25,072 bases of DNA. Origin: PALSA-1296 sp038322815. Its GTDB lineage: Bacteria; Bacteroidota; Ignavibacteria; Palsa-1295. The position numbers and the translations under genes were made by a program. Below the pieces are notes generated by a model. That model did no database searches and was not told the origin of the DNA. It saw only the letters and a list, made by a program, of their open reading frames with translations. The stretch spans positions 1-25,072 of the forward strand of contig JBBQGG010000044.1 in the NCBI GenBank assembly GCA_038322815.1. The letters run 5' to 3'. Below, in pieces: positions 8,519 through 17,058 of the stretch. Position 1 is the first letter of the stretch; the number at the start of each line of letters is the position of its first letter.

Positions 8519-9496
8519 ATGCAAAATTCATCAGTTTTATTTCCGGCTCGTAATCAGCCCCTCGTTTTGAAGGAAGGGTTGGGGTGGTTATTCACTGGAT
8601 ACTGCGCATTTATCTTCTGTGCATCATCCGTGTTTGCACAAAATAGGATCAAGCCTAATCGGAATAATCCACAATCAGCCCCAACGCCATTAACAATGGA
8701 TAGTTGCCAGCTTCTTTGGAATACAGCATATTCGTTTGATCGAAATTGGAAGTGGCAGCAAGCGTATGATACAGGACGCAAGGTGATAGAAACTTGTCCA
8801 AATTATTCGGAAACTTACAGAGCTTTTGACTTTACCGATGATGGAATTGAACAAATGAATTCCAGTGATACGTCTCGCTTTAGAAAATACCGCAACTGGC
8901 TTATTTCCGTACTATTCCTAAACAGATCACAAGATTATTTCTGCCGGTGTATGAAGTCCATTGCTAATACCTATCAATATAGTGAGCATACTCGTTTTCC
9001 AAATGCCGGAAGTTCAATCTTTAAATGGATGCATGACCATAAATATTGCAATTGGATGCAGTGGCAGCAATGGGATAGTGAGGGAATTTCTGCGAATTAT
9101 TTTGGTTGGGTAGATATGGGAAACTCTCCAAGCACTTTCGATTCTTTTCATTATACTATGAAAGAAATCGGTCTTGGTTTTTTGGATAGCCTTAAGGCTG
9201 GAGTGGAGCCACAAAAACCAGTTTCTTCAATCTATCTTTCAAGCTTCAGCATAGCACCGAATCCATCTCAGGGCGCGATAAAATTAAACTACACTCTTGC
9301 CCGTCAGGGATTTGTGCAATTTACTATTTATGACCAACTGGGCAGATTAGCATGGAATCGAACCGGTGAATCGGAAGAGGCAGGCATTTACGAAGTACCT
9401 GTCGATCTTCGGAATTCACCATCTGGCACCTACTACGTCCGCATCGAAGCAGGATTTGGGGAAGTACAGACGGTAAAAATTGTATTAGAGAAATAG
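8519..9496 (+). CDS. Secreted protein with T9SS type A sorting domain
   Basis: 325 residues from the ATG at 8519. A GTG at 8447 is open upstream, but the extra 24 residues look like leader. A long signal peptide ends at ASSVFAQ. The middle is a helical-looking, Trp/Cys-containing region (LLWNTAYSFDRNWKWQQAY; later WMHDHKYCNWMQWQQWD) with no family I recognise. The first part could be a single TPR-like unit (AYDTGRKVIETCPNYSETY). From about residue 245 there is a clear T9SS type A domain: FSIAPNPSQGAIKLNYTL, FTIYDQLGRLAWN, SPSGTYYVRIEAG and a closing VKIVLEK. It is flanked by its own promoter-like box and a strong terminator, so it is probably a single-gene unit. Confidence 0.85.
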   Translation: MQNSSVLFPARNQPLVLKEGLGWLFTGYCAFIFCASSVFAQNRIKPNRNNPQSAPTPLTMDSCQLLWNTAYSFDRNWKWQQAYDTGRKVIETCPNYSETYRAFDFTDDGIEQMNSSDTSRFRKYRNWLISVLFLNRSQDYFCRCMKSIANTYQYSEHTRFPNAGSSIFKWMHDHKYCNWMQWQQWDSEGISANYFGWVDMGNSPSTFDSFHYTMKEIGLGFLDSLKAGVEPQKPVSSIYLSSFSIAPNPSQGAIKLNYTLARQGFVQFTIYDQLGRLAWNRTGESEEAGIYEVPVDLRNSPSGTYYVRIEAGFGEVQTVKIVLEK

Positions 9497-9521
9497 TTTT
9501 GAGTTATGAATTGAGGATGGT

Positions 9522-9553
9522 GAGAGGCTGAAATATCAGCCTCTCTTTTTTTT
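9522..9553 (+). terminator. Rho-independent terminator after the 325-residue T9SS gene
   Basis: Ten-bp stem GAGAGGCTGA (9522-9531) with TCAGCCTCTC (9536-9545), 4-base loop, then eight T. Unidirectional: no U run is formed on the minus strand for the converging ABC exporter gene. Confidence 0.93.
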
Positions 9554-9575
9554 CCTGCTTTTTCCAATTAATATT

Positions 9576-11324
9576 TTACGCTTGCTCTAATGCTTCTTCA
9601 AGCAGTTGCTTCTTATAGAGATCGTGATAGGCTCCTCCGAGTTTAAGCAGTTCTTCATGCGTCCCTTGCTCGATAATTTGTCCTTGATCTAAGACAACTA
9701 TTTCATCTGCATTTTTTACTGTTGAAATTCTGTGACTGATGATAATACTTGTTCGCTCCTGCATGATCTCGCGCAGGTTCGAAAGAATTTTTTCTTCCGT
9801 TGCTGTATCAACTGCACTCATCGCATCATCTAATATCAGAATATTCGGATCACGTGCCAAGGCTCTCGAAAGAGCTGTGCGTTGTTTCTGTCCGCCTGAA
9901 AGTGTCAAGCCGCGTTCGCCGACAATGGTTTGCAAGTGATGGGGAAAAGAAGAAATATCTGCATAAATTTCCGCCGATTGCGCAGCACTTGCAACTTGCT
10001 CATCAGTACCGGTTTCAAGTCCAAAAGAAATATTTTTGTGGATAGTATCGGAAAATAAAAATGATTCCTGCGGCACCATGCCGATATTTTTTCTGAGTAC
10101 AGAAAGCGGTATCTTTTTTATATCATGTCCGTCAATAAGTATTGTCCCCTCTGTTGTATCATATAGACGCGGGATGAGATCAACGAAAGATGATTTCCCT
10201 GAACCCGTCCTGCCAATGATCGCAAGTGTATTACCGCTCGGGATGCGAAGAGTGATATGCCGCAATACATACGGTAATTCTTCGCGGTAGCGGAATGAGA
10301 CATTTTGAAATTCAATTTCTCCTTTGACTTCAGAAATAGTTTGATCTGCATCACGCGAATCTTCAACATCAGGTTTTGTATCGAAGATCACTTGCAATCT
10401 GGACATTGAAGCAGCACCGCGCTGAACCAGATTTGTCACCCAGCCTAATGCTATGAACGGCCAGGTCAGCATTCCAAGATAAATGAGAAATTCCGTCATC
10501 TCGCCGAGCAGCATTTTCTTCTCGACGATAAGCGGCGCACTAAGCAAAAGCAAGATAACTACTGACATTCCGACAAATCCAAAGATCACCGGCATCATCA
10601 GTCCCTGCACTTTGGCAAGACGCATATTTTTTTTATAATACTCATCGCTCATCACATCGAAAAGATTTTTTTCATAATCTTCACGCACGTATGCTTTGAT
10701 GACTCGCATTCCGGAAATCGATTCTGTTGCACGCGCCGTCAAATTTGCATAATGCGCCTGCACTGCATCGAAAAGAGGATGAATGCGTTTGCCAATAAGA
10801 TACACTCCAAGCGACATCAGGGGCAGCGGTACGATCACTGCAACAGTAAGAAGCGGCGAAATCGATAGCATGAAGACGACAGAGAAAATAAATGTCGTCA
10901 GCGTATCTGCCGAATACATGACGGCAGGACCGATAAAATTGCGGACGGCATTAATATCGTTTGTTGCATACGCCATCACCTCGCCTTGCGGAGTGTTCTG
11001 GAAAAAGCGCATCGAAAGTGTCTGCACGTGTTTCAGAAAATCATTACGCAAGTCATATTCGATCTCGCGGCTTGCCACGATGATCGTCTGCCTGACCTGA
11101 TAAAATAAATAACCGGCTGCACCTGATAATGCAATAATAAAAAGACAATCACTCAGAAGGGACGATGAAGTCGCTGTTCCGGCTTGCAGAGTATTGATCG
11201 CATGACCGACATAGAGAGGCATGACTGCCGTTGCCAAGCTTGATAACGTCGTAAGAACCCACCCTAAAATATATTTTTTCTTATATTTTTTAAAATAGGG
11301 TAGGAGGTAGCGTAATGATTTCAT
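9576..11324 (-). CDS. ABC exporter half-transporter (fused membrane and ATPase domains), MdlA-like
   Basis: Inner-membrane exporter, substrate unknown. The 582-residue half-transporter has six membrane helices (about 18-300), including the family segment MSRLQVIFDTKPDVED (307-322), followed by the ATPase domain. Walker A is GRTGSGKSS (371-379), Q-loop Q419, signature LSGGQ (475-479), Walker B ILILDD (495-500) and H-loop H531. The residue after the Walker B aspartate is Asp500, not the usual catalytic Glu. That pattern is known for the degenerate site of heterodimeric exporters such as MdlA/MdlB or TM287/288, so a partner subunit is likely, but none is adjacent. The ATG is preceded by AAGG about 4-7 bases upstream. 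The gene diverges from the secreted-protein operon. Confidence 0.93.
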   Translation of the reverse strand: MKSLRYLLPYFKKYKKKYILGWVLTTLSSLATAVMPLYVGHAINTLQAGTATSSSLLSDCLFIIALSGAAGYLFYQVRQTIIVASREIEYDLRNDFLKHVQTLSMRFFQNTPQGEVMAYATNDINAVRNFIGPAVMYSADTLTTFIFSVVFMLSISPLLTVAVIVPLPLMSLGVYLIGKRIHPLFDAVQAHYANLTARATESISGMRVIKAYVREDYEKNLFDVMSDEYYKKNMRLAKVQGLMMPVIFGFVGMSVVILLLLSAPLIVEKKMLLGEMTEFLIYLGMLTWPFIALGWVTNLVQRGAASMSRLQVIFDTKPDVEDSRDADQTISEVKGEIEFQNVSFRYREELPYVLRHITLRIPSGNTLAIIGRTGSGKSSFVDLIPRLYDTTEGTILIDGHDIKKIPLSVLRKNIGMVPQESFLFSDTIHKNISFGLETGTDEQVASAAQSAEIYADISSFPHHLQTIVGERGLTLSGGQKQRTALSRALARDPNILILDDAMSAVDTATEEKILSNLREIMQERTSIIISHRISTVKNADEIVVLDQGQIIEQGTHEELLKLGGAYHDLYKKQLLEEALEQA

Positions 11325-11340
11325 ACCTTGTTAAACATCA

Positions 11341-11408
11341 TCAGTAAAGAAATCATTTTATTTTACTGAATCCAAAAACCTCTAATTGTAGTTTACGTAA
11401 GGGGTTTT
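11341..11408 (+). other. Possible structured leader between the ABC exporter and the secreted-protein operon
   Basis: Two weak hairpins in the divergent intergenic region. TCAGTAAA (11341-11348) pairs with TTTACTGA (11362-11369), and AAAACCTC (11375-11382) pairs with GGGGTTTT (11401-11408) through one G-U pair. The second ends 23 bases before the GTG of the first operon gene. No clear TAnnTTTG box was found, so the operon promoter is undefined. Confidence 0.25.
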
Positions 11409-11431
11409 ATCATTAAAAATTTTAAGACATT

Positions 11432-11851
11432 GTGAAGAAAGCAATATTTTTGTTCCTCGGCTTAGTTGCCCTATCCTTATTACCGGGTTTGGCTGACGCG
11501 CAGGATTCGGGCAGTCAGGATTCTACCGGATTAGCTAATCCCGCGCTTCGTTCGAGGCGGGATACGTATATTATCGAAACATTCCCTTCTCCGGCGCGGC
11601 GTGGTCAGACGATCAAGATCCAATTCTATAATCATTTTCCGGGTCAGGTCATCTCACTTAATGTCATTGATATTAATGGAAGGGTAGTTAAGGAATTGCA
11701 GCCGCAGGCGGCAATGCCTGCAGGCATTCATTCGTATGATTTCCCAACGATATTCTTTGCTTCTGCATCGTATCATATACGTTTAACTACCTATACTTCA
11801 ACAGGCGCAGAAAATGCGACTCAGGAATCCCGATTCATCGTCCTCCATTAG
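11432..11851 (+). CDS. Small secreted protein: signal peptide plus a stand-alone sorting-type domain
   Basis: 139 residues from a GTG at 11432. A signal peptide (MKKAIFLFLGLVALSLLPGL, ending ADAQ) is followed by about 30 Ser/Asp-rich residues and then a single ~85-residue beta domain: TFPSPARRGQTIKIQFYNHF, LNVIDINGRVVKEL, ASYHIRLTTYTSTG and a terminal RFIVLH. This domain closely parallels the C-terminal tail of the next gene's product (IYPSPAKFGQAVNINFTNSF through HFVVIH), so the whole mature protein is essentially a T9SS-type sorting domain without cargo. First gene of a three-gene operon; the next ATG is 15 bases after its stop. The role is not known; a partner, competitor or regulator of sorting is speculative. 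Confidence 0.8.
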   Translation: MKKAIFLFLGLVALSLLPGLADAQDSGSQDSTGLANPALRSRRDTYIIETFPSPARRGQTIKIQFYNHFPGQVISLNVIDINGRVVKELQPQAAMPAGIHSYDFPTIFFASASYHIRLTTYTSTGAENATQESRFIVLH

Positions 11852-11866
11852 TTTTTACGAAGAACT

Positions 11867-13987
11867 ATGAAAAAAACATTTTTCGGTTCGTTCATCGTCT
11901 TACTCCTCCTTTGCTCCGTAGTATCGGTGAAGAATGCTTTTGCCCAATCCGATACTCGCGGGACCGATTTCTGGGTTTGTTTTCCGCAAAATGCGAAGAA
12001 TGAATTCAATACCGGATTAAACTTCAAACTCTATATCACAGCAGATCAGGCAGCAACAGGCAAGGTAATACTTCCGCGCAATAGACATTCCATTCCATTC
12101 AGCATTAATCCGGGAGAGGTTATTGGTATCGATATTGATACGTCTTTGGAAATTATTACCAGCGGAAAAATTGAAGAGAAAAGCATTCACGTTCAATCAG
12201 ATCATCCCGTCACTGTCTATGGATTGTCGAATAGAAAAGCAAGCACCGATACATATGTTGCATTTCCGACGAATGTACTTGGCACTGCATATCGTGCTTT
12301 ATGCTACGATGCGCTTGTGGGTACAGATAATGAATTTACATCACAAATTACATTTCTTGCCTCTGAAAATAATACAATAGTAACGATTAATCCAACTGCA
12401 AATACAAAGGATGGAAAAAATGCGGGTGGAATTTTTACAATTACACTTCAGCAAGGACAGACGTATCAATTGCAAGGGACAACACGAGGCGACGGCAGAA
12501 GTGATCTGACCGGAACACTTGTGACATCCAATAAACCTATTGCTTTTTTTACCGGTCATATCTGTGCGCAAGTACCTGCAAATGTAAATTTCTGCGATCA
12601 GCTTCTTGAAGAAGAAGCACCTATTAATACTTGGGGCAAGCAATTTTTTGTAAGCAAGCTGCTTGGGAAAGATTGGTACGTTGTCCGAGTCGTTGCTAAT
12701 GAAGATGATACGAAAATATTTATTAACGAGAAATTTATTAAGTCGCTTAACGCAGGAGAGTTTTATGAAGCGCAGCATTTGCGCGATAATGTCATGGTCA
12801 AAAGCGATAAGCCAATTCTCGTCGGTGAATTCGCAACAAGCTCCGATGCAGATTTAGTGAAGATAGGTGATCCTTTCTTGATGCTCGTCACTCCGACCGA
12901 GCAATTTTTATCATCATATAGGTTTGTTACTCCTGTCGGTCAAGCTCCAATAAAGTATAACACCGGTACTTTACGGAAAAAGATTAATGATTCCATCGTG
13001 AGCACGCCTAATTCTGTCTTCCATTACGCGGATTCCTATCTTGATGAAATTAAGAAAGAAGACAGTTCAGGTAGCGGCTGGCATCATTATATTAATGTCA
13101 TTGTGCCCATTAGCGCACTAAATTCTTTACGGCTCGATAGCAACGGAATTTCTTCCGACAAATTTACACCTATCGGCATTACACGTTATGCGATCGGACA
13201 AATGGAGATTTCATACGGCTCACATACACTGAGGTGTGATAGACCATTTGGATTATATTCTTATGGATTTGGGATCGGCGGAGATAATTATGATTCATAC
13301 GGCAACTCTGCCGGACAGAGAGTTGCGCAGATCGAGCGCTTTGCTGATACTTCGAAACCGACACTGGAATTAGCCAAGACGGATTCGACGAACGTTATTT
13401 TGCTTATTGCAAGAGATGACAGGATTAATGATCTTGGGCTTGCATCGATCATGATAACAGATTCGTCTAATTTTACTAATCCTATAACATATCCTGTTTT
13501 TGATGTAGGAGCGCCGGTACATAAGTTTACGATCTTGAAGCCAACTCATTCGAGCTGTCTCACTATTAAACTTCAGGATTTTGCAAAAAATCAGTCAAGC
13601 TATTCACTGTGCCCGGCGGCGACTAATACTGTCGGCGGTGCGAATGAAGCTGCGAATTACACTATTACACCAATTCTATCACAGCAGCAAGCACCACATG
13701 AAACTTATCCGGTTGATATTTATCCATCGCCTGCAAAATTCGGACAGGCAGTGAATATTAATTTCACGAACTCGTTTCCTGAATATATCGCTGTGCAAGT
13801 ATTGGATGATGGCGGAAATATTGTAACCGATCTTCAGAAAAAACAACTTACCGGAAACGGCAAGCATTCACTGATCTATAATTCGGATAGATATTCTGCC
13901 GGAAGTTATTTCCTGCGCTTCACCGTGTACTCGACCGGCGATCAGATTACGTACAAACAGGATAATCATTTCGTCGTCATTCATTAA
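11867..13987 (+). CDS. IgGFc-binding-like secreted protein with T9SS-type C-terminal domain
   Basis: 706 residues. Signal peptide (MKKTFFGSFIVLLLLCSVVS, ending NAFAQ). Residues ~28-450 match the IgGFc-binding-protein N-terminal type domain: GTDFWVCFPQNAKNEF, YGLSNRKASTDTYVAFPTNV, the Cys pair region HICAQVPANVNFCDQLLEE, WHHYINVIVP and PFGLYSYGFGIGGDNYDSYG. A ~100-residue Ig-like segment follows (LELAKTDSTNVILLIARDDR), then a sorting-type tail ending HFVVIH. Compared with the downstream paralogue it carries a 44-residue extra segment just before WHHYI. The family name comes from mucin-related proteins; actual Fc binding is not implied. Middle gene of the operon, 27 bases before the next start. 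Confidence 0.85.
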   Translation: MKKTFFGSFIVLLLLCSVVSVKNAFAQSDTRGTDFWVCFPQNAKNEFNTGLNFKLYITADQAATGKVILPRNRHSIPFSINPGEVIGIDIDTSLEIITSGKIEEKSIHVQSDHPVTVYGLSNRKASTDTYVAFPTNVLGTAYRALCYDALVGTDNEFTSQITFLASENNTIVTINPTANTKDGKNAGGIFTITLQQGQTYQLQGTTRGDGRSDLTGTLVTSNKPIAFFTGHICAQVPANVNFCDQLLEEEAPINTWGKQFFVSKLLGKDWYVVRVVANEDDTKIFINEKFIKSLNAGEFYEAQHLRDNVMVKSDKPILVGEFATSSDADLVKIGDPFLMLVTPTEQFLSSYRFVTPVGQAPIKYNTGTLRKKINDSIVSTPNSVFHYADSYLDEIKKEDSSGSGWHHYINVIVPISALNSLRLDSNGISSDKFTPIGITRYAIGQMEISYGSHTLRCDRPFGLYSYGFGIGGDNYDSYGNSAGQRVAQIERFADTSKPTLELAKTDSTNVILLIARDDRINDLGLASIMITDSSNFTNPITYPVFDVGAPVHKFTILKPTHSSCLTIKLQDFAKNQSSYSLCPAATNTVGGANEAANYTITPILSQQQAPHETYPVDIYPSPAKFGQAVNINFTNSFPEYIAVQVLDDGGNIVTDLQKKQLTGNGKHSLIYNSDRYSAGSYFLRFTVYSTGDQITYKQDNHFVVIH

Positions 13988-14014
13988 TTTTTTGAATTTA
14001 AAACCCATACTCGT

Positions 14015-16426
14015 TTGATTAAAAAATATTTTTTTATTTTACTTTCAGTTTTTTCTTCGCTACTGGCGGCTGAAAGTATCTTTGCGCAAAGCAAGTCGAT
14101 CTTTTCCGAATCCCGAGGGAAGGATTTTTGGGTATGCTTCCCACAAAATGCTAAGAATGAATTTAATGCAGGGTTAAACTTCCGGCTCTATATTACCGGA
14201 GATAAAGAAACGCGCGGCACGGTCACGATTCCCGGATTAGGAGTAACGAAAACATTTTTTTGTGCTGCGAACGAGATCGTACCCGTCGATATTGATACAA
14301 TAGCACAGGTTTTTGGAAGCGATCAAATATTAAAACTCGGCGTACACTTAGTTGCTGATAATGCCGTTGCCGTTTTCGGGCTTTCCAATAGAAAGGCAAG
14401 TACTGATACGTATGTAGCACTTCCGACGAATGTACTCGGAACGAGTTACCGGGGCGCCTGCTACTATGCACTTGCCGGTACCGAAGATGCCTTTACTTCG
14501 CAGATCACATTTGTGGCTACCGAAAATAATACCAATGCCACGATCACCCTGACTGCAAATACAAAAGGGGGACATCATGCCGGAGAAACATACAGCGTTA
14601 CGATGCAGCAAGGCGATGTCTATCAATTGCAGGGAACAACGCGCGGTGATGCCCGAAGCGATCTGACCGGCACACTGGTAACTTCAAATAAAGCGATCGC
14701 TTTTTTTAGCGGACATATTTGCGCTCAAGTACCTCCTAATGTAAATTTTTGCGATCAGCTTCTCGAAGAAGAGCCGCCGATCCCTAGTTGGGGACGACAG
14801 TTTTATGTCGGAAGGTTTGAAGGAAAGTCAGAATACGTTGTACGAGTTATTTCAAGCGAGCCGAATACCCAGGTCTTTGTCAATAACCGGCTCATGGGTA
14901 AACTTGCGAATGCCGGAGATTTCTATGAGAATAATCATCTCTTTGAAAATTCTCTGATCACGACAAATAAGCCTGTTCTTGTTTCAGAATTTGCGCAAAG
15001 TTCGGATGCGGATTCGGTTAAGGTCGGTGATCCGTTTATGCTTTTCATTACACCCACCGAACAATTCCTTAAATCCTATAGATTCGTTACACCCATAAAA
15101 GGAGATTGGCATCATTATATCAATCTGGTAGTGCCGAATGATGCGATAAGTTCTTTGAAACTCGATGGACGTCTGATACCGCCGAAATATTATAAAACAA
15201 TTGGTATATCACGCTTTACCATTGCGCAATACGAAATAGGGTATGGTGCACATTTTGTTACCTGTGATCTTCCATTCGGATTGTATTCTTATGGCTTCGG
15301 AGTTGCCGGAGATAATTATGATTCCTACGGAAATAATGCAGGGCAGCTGGTCGAGACTATTCCCGATATGAAAGATACGGTACGTCCCACCGTCGAACTT
15401 GTATCTGATGATGCACTGGGACCACTGGCGCTTATAGCGCGCGATGACAGATTATTCGATGCCGGTCTCGCAAGCATTACCGTGATCGATAGCAGCAATT
15501 TCCGTTCACCGGTTTCTGTACCAAAATTCGATCCGGGTACTCCGCAAGTGCCGCTCTTATTTAAAGTCCGCGATACAGGCTCTTGCGGATTTATGAGCCT
15601 TCGATTAGCAGATGTTGCTGGCAATGAATCGTATTGGGTAATTTGCAGAACGCAAAGAGGGAGCGTGTGGGTGTATCAACTCTATGAAGGCAAAGGGCAA
15701 ATTTGCCCAAGCTGCAAATCATGGACGGTACAATTCACTGCAACTCCGTCGTTCACTGTTTCGAATGTGACATTCCCGAAACCAAGTTATTTGCTCGGGA
15801 CCGGAACATTTAATGATTTCCGTACGCGGTTATCAGGCGGATTTACGGCAAGTTATATTTATCCGTTCAGCAAAAAATTTCAGATCAGCGCCGGCATCGG
15901 CTATAGCAGTTTTAACGGTGCTGCTGCTGCAGTTCATACAACGTTCTCGCAGGATTCGATCTTCTATGGAGATACATCAGGTGCGCGTAAATCGAAAGTG
16001 GTCGAGGAATTTGTTGCCGATGCCAATCTGAGTTATCTTTCTGTGCACGGAGGACTGTACCATTATTTTATTCCGGAAAAACTGTATATCTATGCAGGGC
16101 TATCGGCTGATATACTCCTGAGTGCAACGTATTCTGAAACCGCAGAAATACTGTATCCGGCAACACTTGATTATAATACCAGCACTGACCCAGCCCGTCA
16201 AAGTACCGGAGCGCGGAAGGTTACGCTTGTAACAGGGAAGTTTCCTCAGGCAACGCCTTTCCAGCTTGCTCTTGAACTCTCACCGGGATTTCAATTCAAG
16301 CTCAATAAGAATTTTTCGCTGCTTGTCGGAGCATATATCAATATGCCGCTTTTCGATGCAGTCAAAGATCTGAACTGGCATCTCTCCACCTTCGGCGCAA
16401 GATTAGGATTGCAGTATAGGAATTAG
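14015..16426 (+). CDS. IgGFc-binding-like protein with predicted C-terminal outer-membrane beta-barrel
   Basis: 803 residues from a TTG at 14015, immediately followed by a typical signal peptide (IKKYFFILLSVFSSLLAAES, ending IFAQ). The N-terminal ~520 residues are a paralogue of the preceding protein (GKDFWVCFPQNAKNEF, GLSNRKASTDTYVALPTNV, HICAQVPPNVNFCDQLLEE, WHHYINLVVP, FGLYSYGFGVAGDNYDSYG). The sorting-type tail is absent; after CPSCKSWTV (~568-576) come about 230 residues of alternating amphipathic strands (FTATPSFTVSNVTF, GGFTASYIYPFSKKFQISAG, LSVHGGLYHYFIPEKLYIYA, LSPGFQFKLNKNFSLLVGAY) ending in LGLQYRN. This resembles an OMP beta-barrel of the PorT/OmpA-like small-barrel kind. Last gene of the operon. 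Barrel assignment is inferred from strand pattern alone. Confidence 0.83.
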   Translation: MIKKYFFILLSVFSSLLAAESIFAQSKSIFSESRGKDFWVCFPQNAKNEFNAGLNFRLYITGDKETRGTVTIPGLGVTKTFFCAANEIVPVDIDTIAQVFGSDQILKLGVHLVADNAVAVFGLSNRKASTDTYVALPTNVLGTSYRGACYYALAGTEDAFTSQITFVATENNTNATITLTANTKGGHHAGETYSVTMQQGDVYQLQGTTRGDARSDLTGTLVTSNKAIAFFSGHICAQVPPNVNFCDQLLEEEPPIPSWGRQFYVGRFEGKSEYVVRVISSEPNTQVFVNNRLMGKLANAGDFYENNHLFENSLITTNKPVLVSEFAQSSDADSVKVGDPFMLFITPTEQFLKSYRFVTPIKGDWHHYINLVVPNDAISSLKLDGRLIPPKYYKTIGISRFTIAQYEIGYGAHFVTCDLPFGLYSYGFGVAGDNYDSYGNNAGQLVETIPDMKDTVRPTVELVSDDALGPLALIARDDRLFDAGLASITVIDSSNFRSPVSVPKFDPGTPQVPLLFKVRDTGSCGFMSLRLADVAGNESYWVICRTQRGSVWVYQLYEGKGQICPSCKSWTVQFTATPSFTVSNVTFPKPSYLLGTGTFNDFRTRLSGGFTASYIYPFSKKFQISAGIGYSSFNGAAAAVHTTFSQDSIFYGDTSGARKSKVVEEFVADANLSYLSVHGGLYHYFIPEKLYIYAGLSADILLSATYSETAEILYPATLDYNTSTDPARQSTGARKVTLVTGKFPQATPFQLALELSPGFQFKLNKNFSLLVGAYINMPLFDAVKDLNWHLSTFGARLGLQYRN

Positions 16427-16428
16427 AG

Positions 16429-16467
16429 TGCGTCTTTGCGAGACCGGCACCAGCCGGTCGTTGCAAT
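16429..16467. repeat. Degenerate REP-like arm with GC-rich hairpin after the IgGFc-like operon
   Basis: Stem GACCGGC (16442-16448) with GCCGGTC (16453-16459), loop ACCA, flanked by TTTGCGA on the left and TTGCAATT on the right. It resembles one arm of the REP-like family with a replaced inner stem. It lies just after the operon stop and may also serve as its transcript end, but no T run follows. Confidence 0.5.
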
Positions 16468-16509
16468 TAAAGATCCTCATGTTAGAGAACAATATAGATA
16501 GTGAGTAAC

Positions 16510-16788
16510 TTAAAGATCCTTCCTCAAATACTCTCCTAAACCATTATCCTTAAACACCAAAAATTTTTCCCGAAGTCTCGACCGCATTGCATCTACGGCA
16601 TGAGGATCCATCTCCAATTTTAAGGCTATTTCTTTTGAGCTACTATCCAAAAATAATAACGCACAAACTTTAACCTCTCGAGGTTTTAGATCGGGATGTT
16701 TTTTGTGAAGTTTGTCAAGAAAAGTGGGAAATGCTGTATTCAACTTTACTGTGAAATCCAGCCATTGGTCAGCGTCATTCAAGTTCAT
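16510..16788 (-). CDS. Small stand-alone LuxR/GerE-type HTH protein (cassette A)
   Basis: 92 residues from the ATG at 16788; the GTG codon just before it is also open. The product is almost entirely an output domain: an N-terminal helix pair (WLDFTVKLNTAFPTFLDKLH), then HPDLKPREVKVCALLFLDSS, SKEIALKLEMDPHAVDAM and RSRLREKF. This is the layout of the C-terminal HTH in large Bacteroidota sensor/propeller or TPR regulators, but here it has no sensor part. It is a clear paralogue of the protein at 22596-22889 (roughly 40 of 72 aligned positions identical by eye). It is divergently transcribed from a secreted Cys-rich protein gene; control of that gene and of itself is inferred. No receiver domain or N-terminal ligand domain is present. 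Confidence 0.8.
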   Translation of the reverse strand: MNLNDADQWLDFTVKLNTAFPTFLDKLHKKHPDLKPREVKVCALLFLDSSSKEIALKLEMDPHAVDAMRSRLREKFLVFKDNGLGEYLRKDL

Positions 16789-16866
16789 CACGGGGTTGAT
16801 ATTTCATCAATAATAAGACAGGATAAGCAACACTAATATATGTTAATCAACGGTAGTAAAAAAGAA

Positions 16867-16962
16867 GTTCCGAAAATTAAAAAATCCTTTTGTGACGTGT
16901 CTTGTATATTTTGTGTGGTGCATTGTATAGGAATAGCATATCCGGATATGCTATTTTTGTAG
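16867..16962 (+). promoter_or_regulatory. Conserved divergent promoter/operator block, copy A
   Basis: Block shared with 22945-23050. In order: GTTCCGAAAATTAAAAAAT (16867), GTATATTTT (16904), GTATAGG (16925) and TATTTTTGTAG (16952-16962). The last contains a perfect TAnnTTTG -7 box (16952-16959), so transcription should start near 16965, giving a leader of about 95 bases. The spacing of these words matches copy B (see findings). A 24-bp perfect palindrome (16932-16955) overlaps the -7 box only in this copy. Confidence 0.6.
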
Positions 16963-17058
16963 TGTCGGATAAGTACACTCCTAAAGTGATGGAGGTGGAA
17001 ACTCCCGATAACTTTATCATTAGTTACTTTTTTAACAAATCTATTTCTATAGCTGATT

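Noticed and set aside
11867..16426. Assembly duplication as explanation for the two IgGFc-like genes
   Set aside because: The copies differ throughout at nucleotide and protein level, and have different C-terminal domains, so they are old paralogues.
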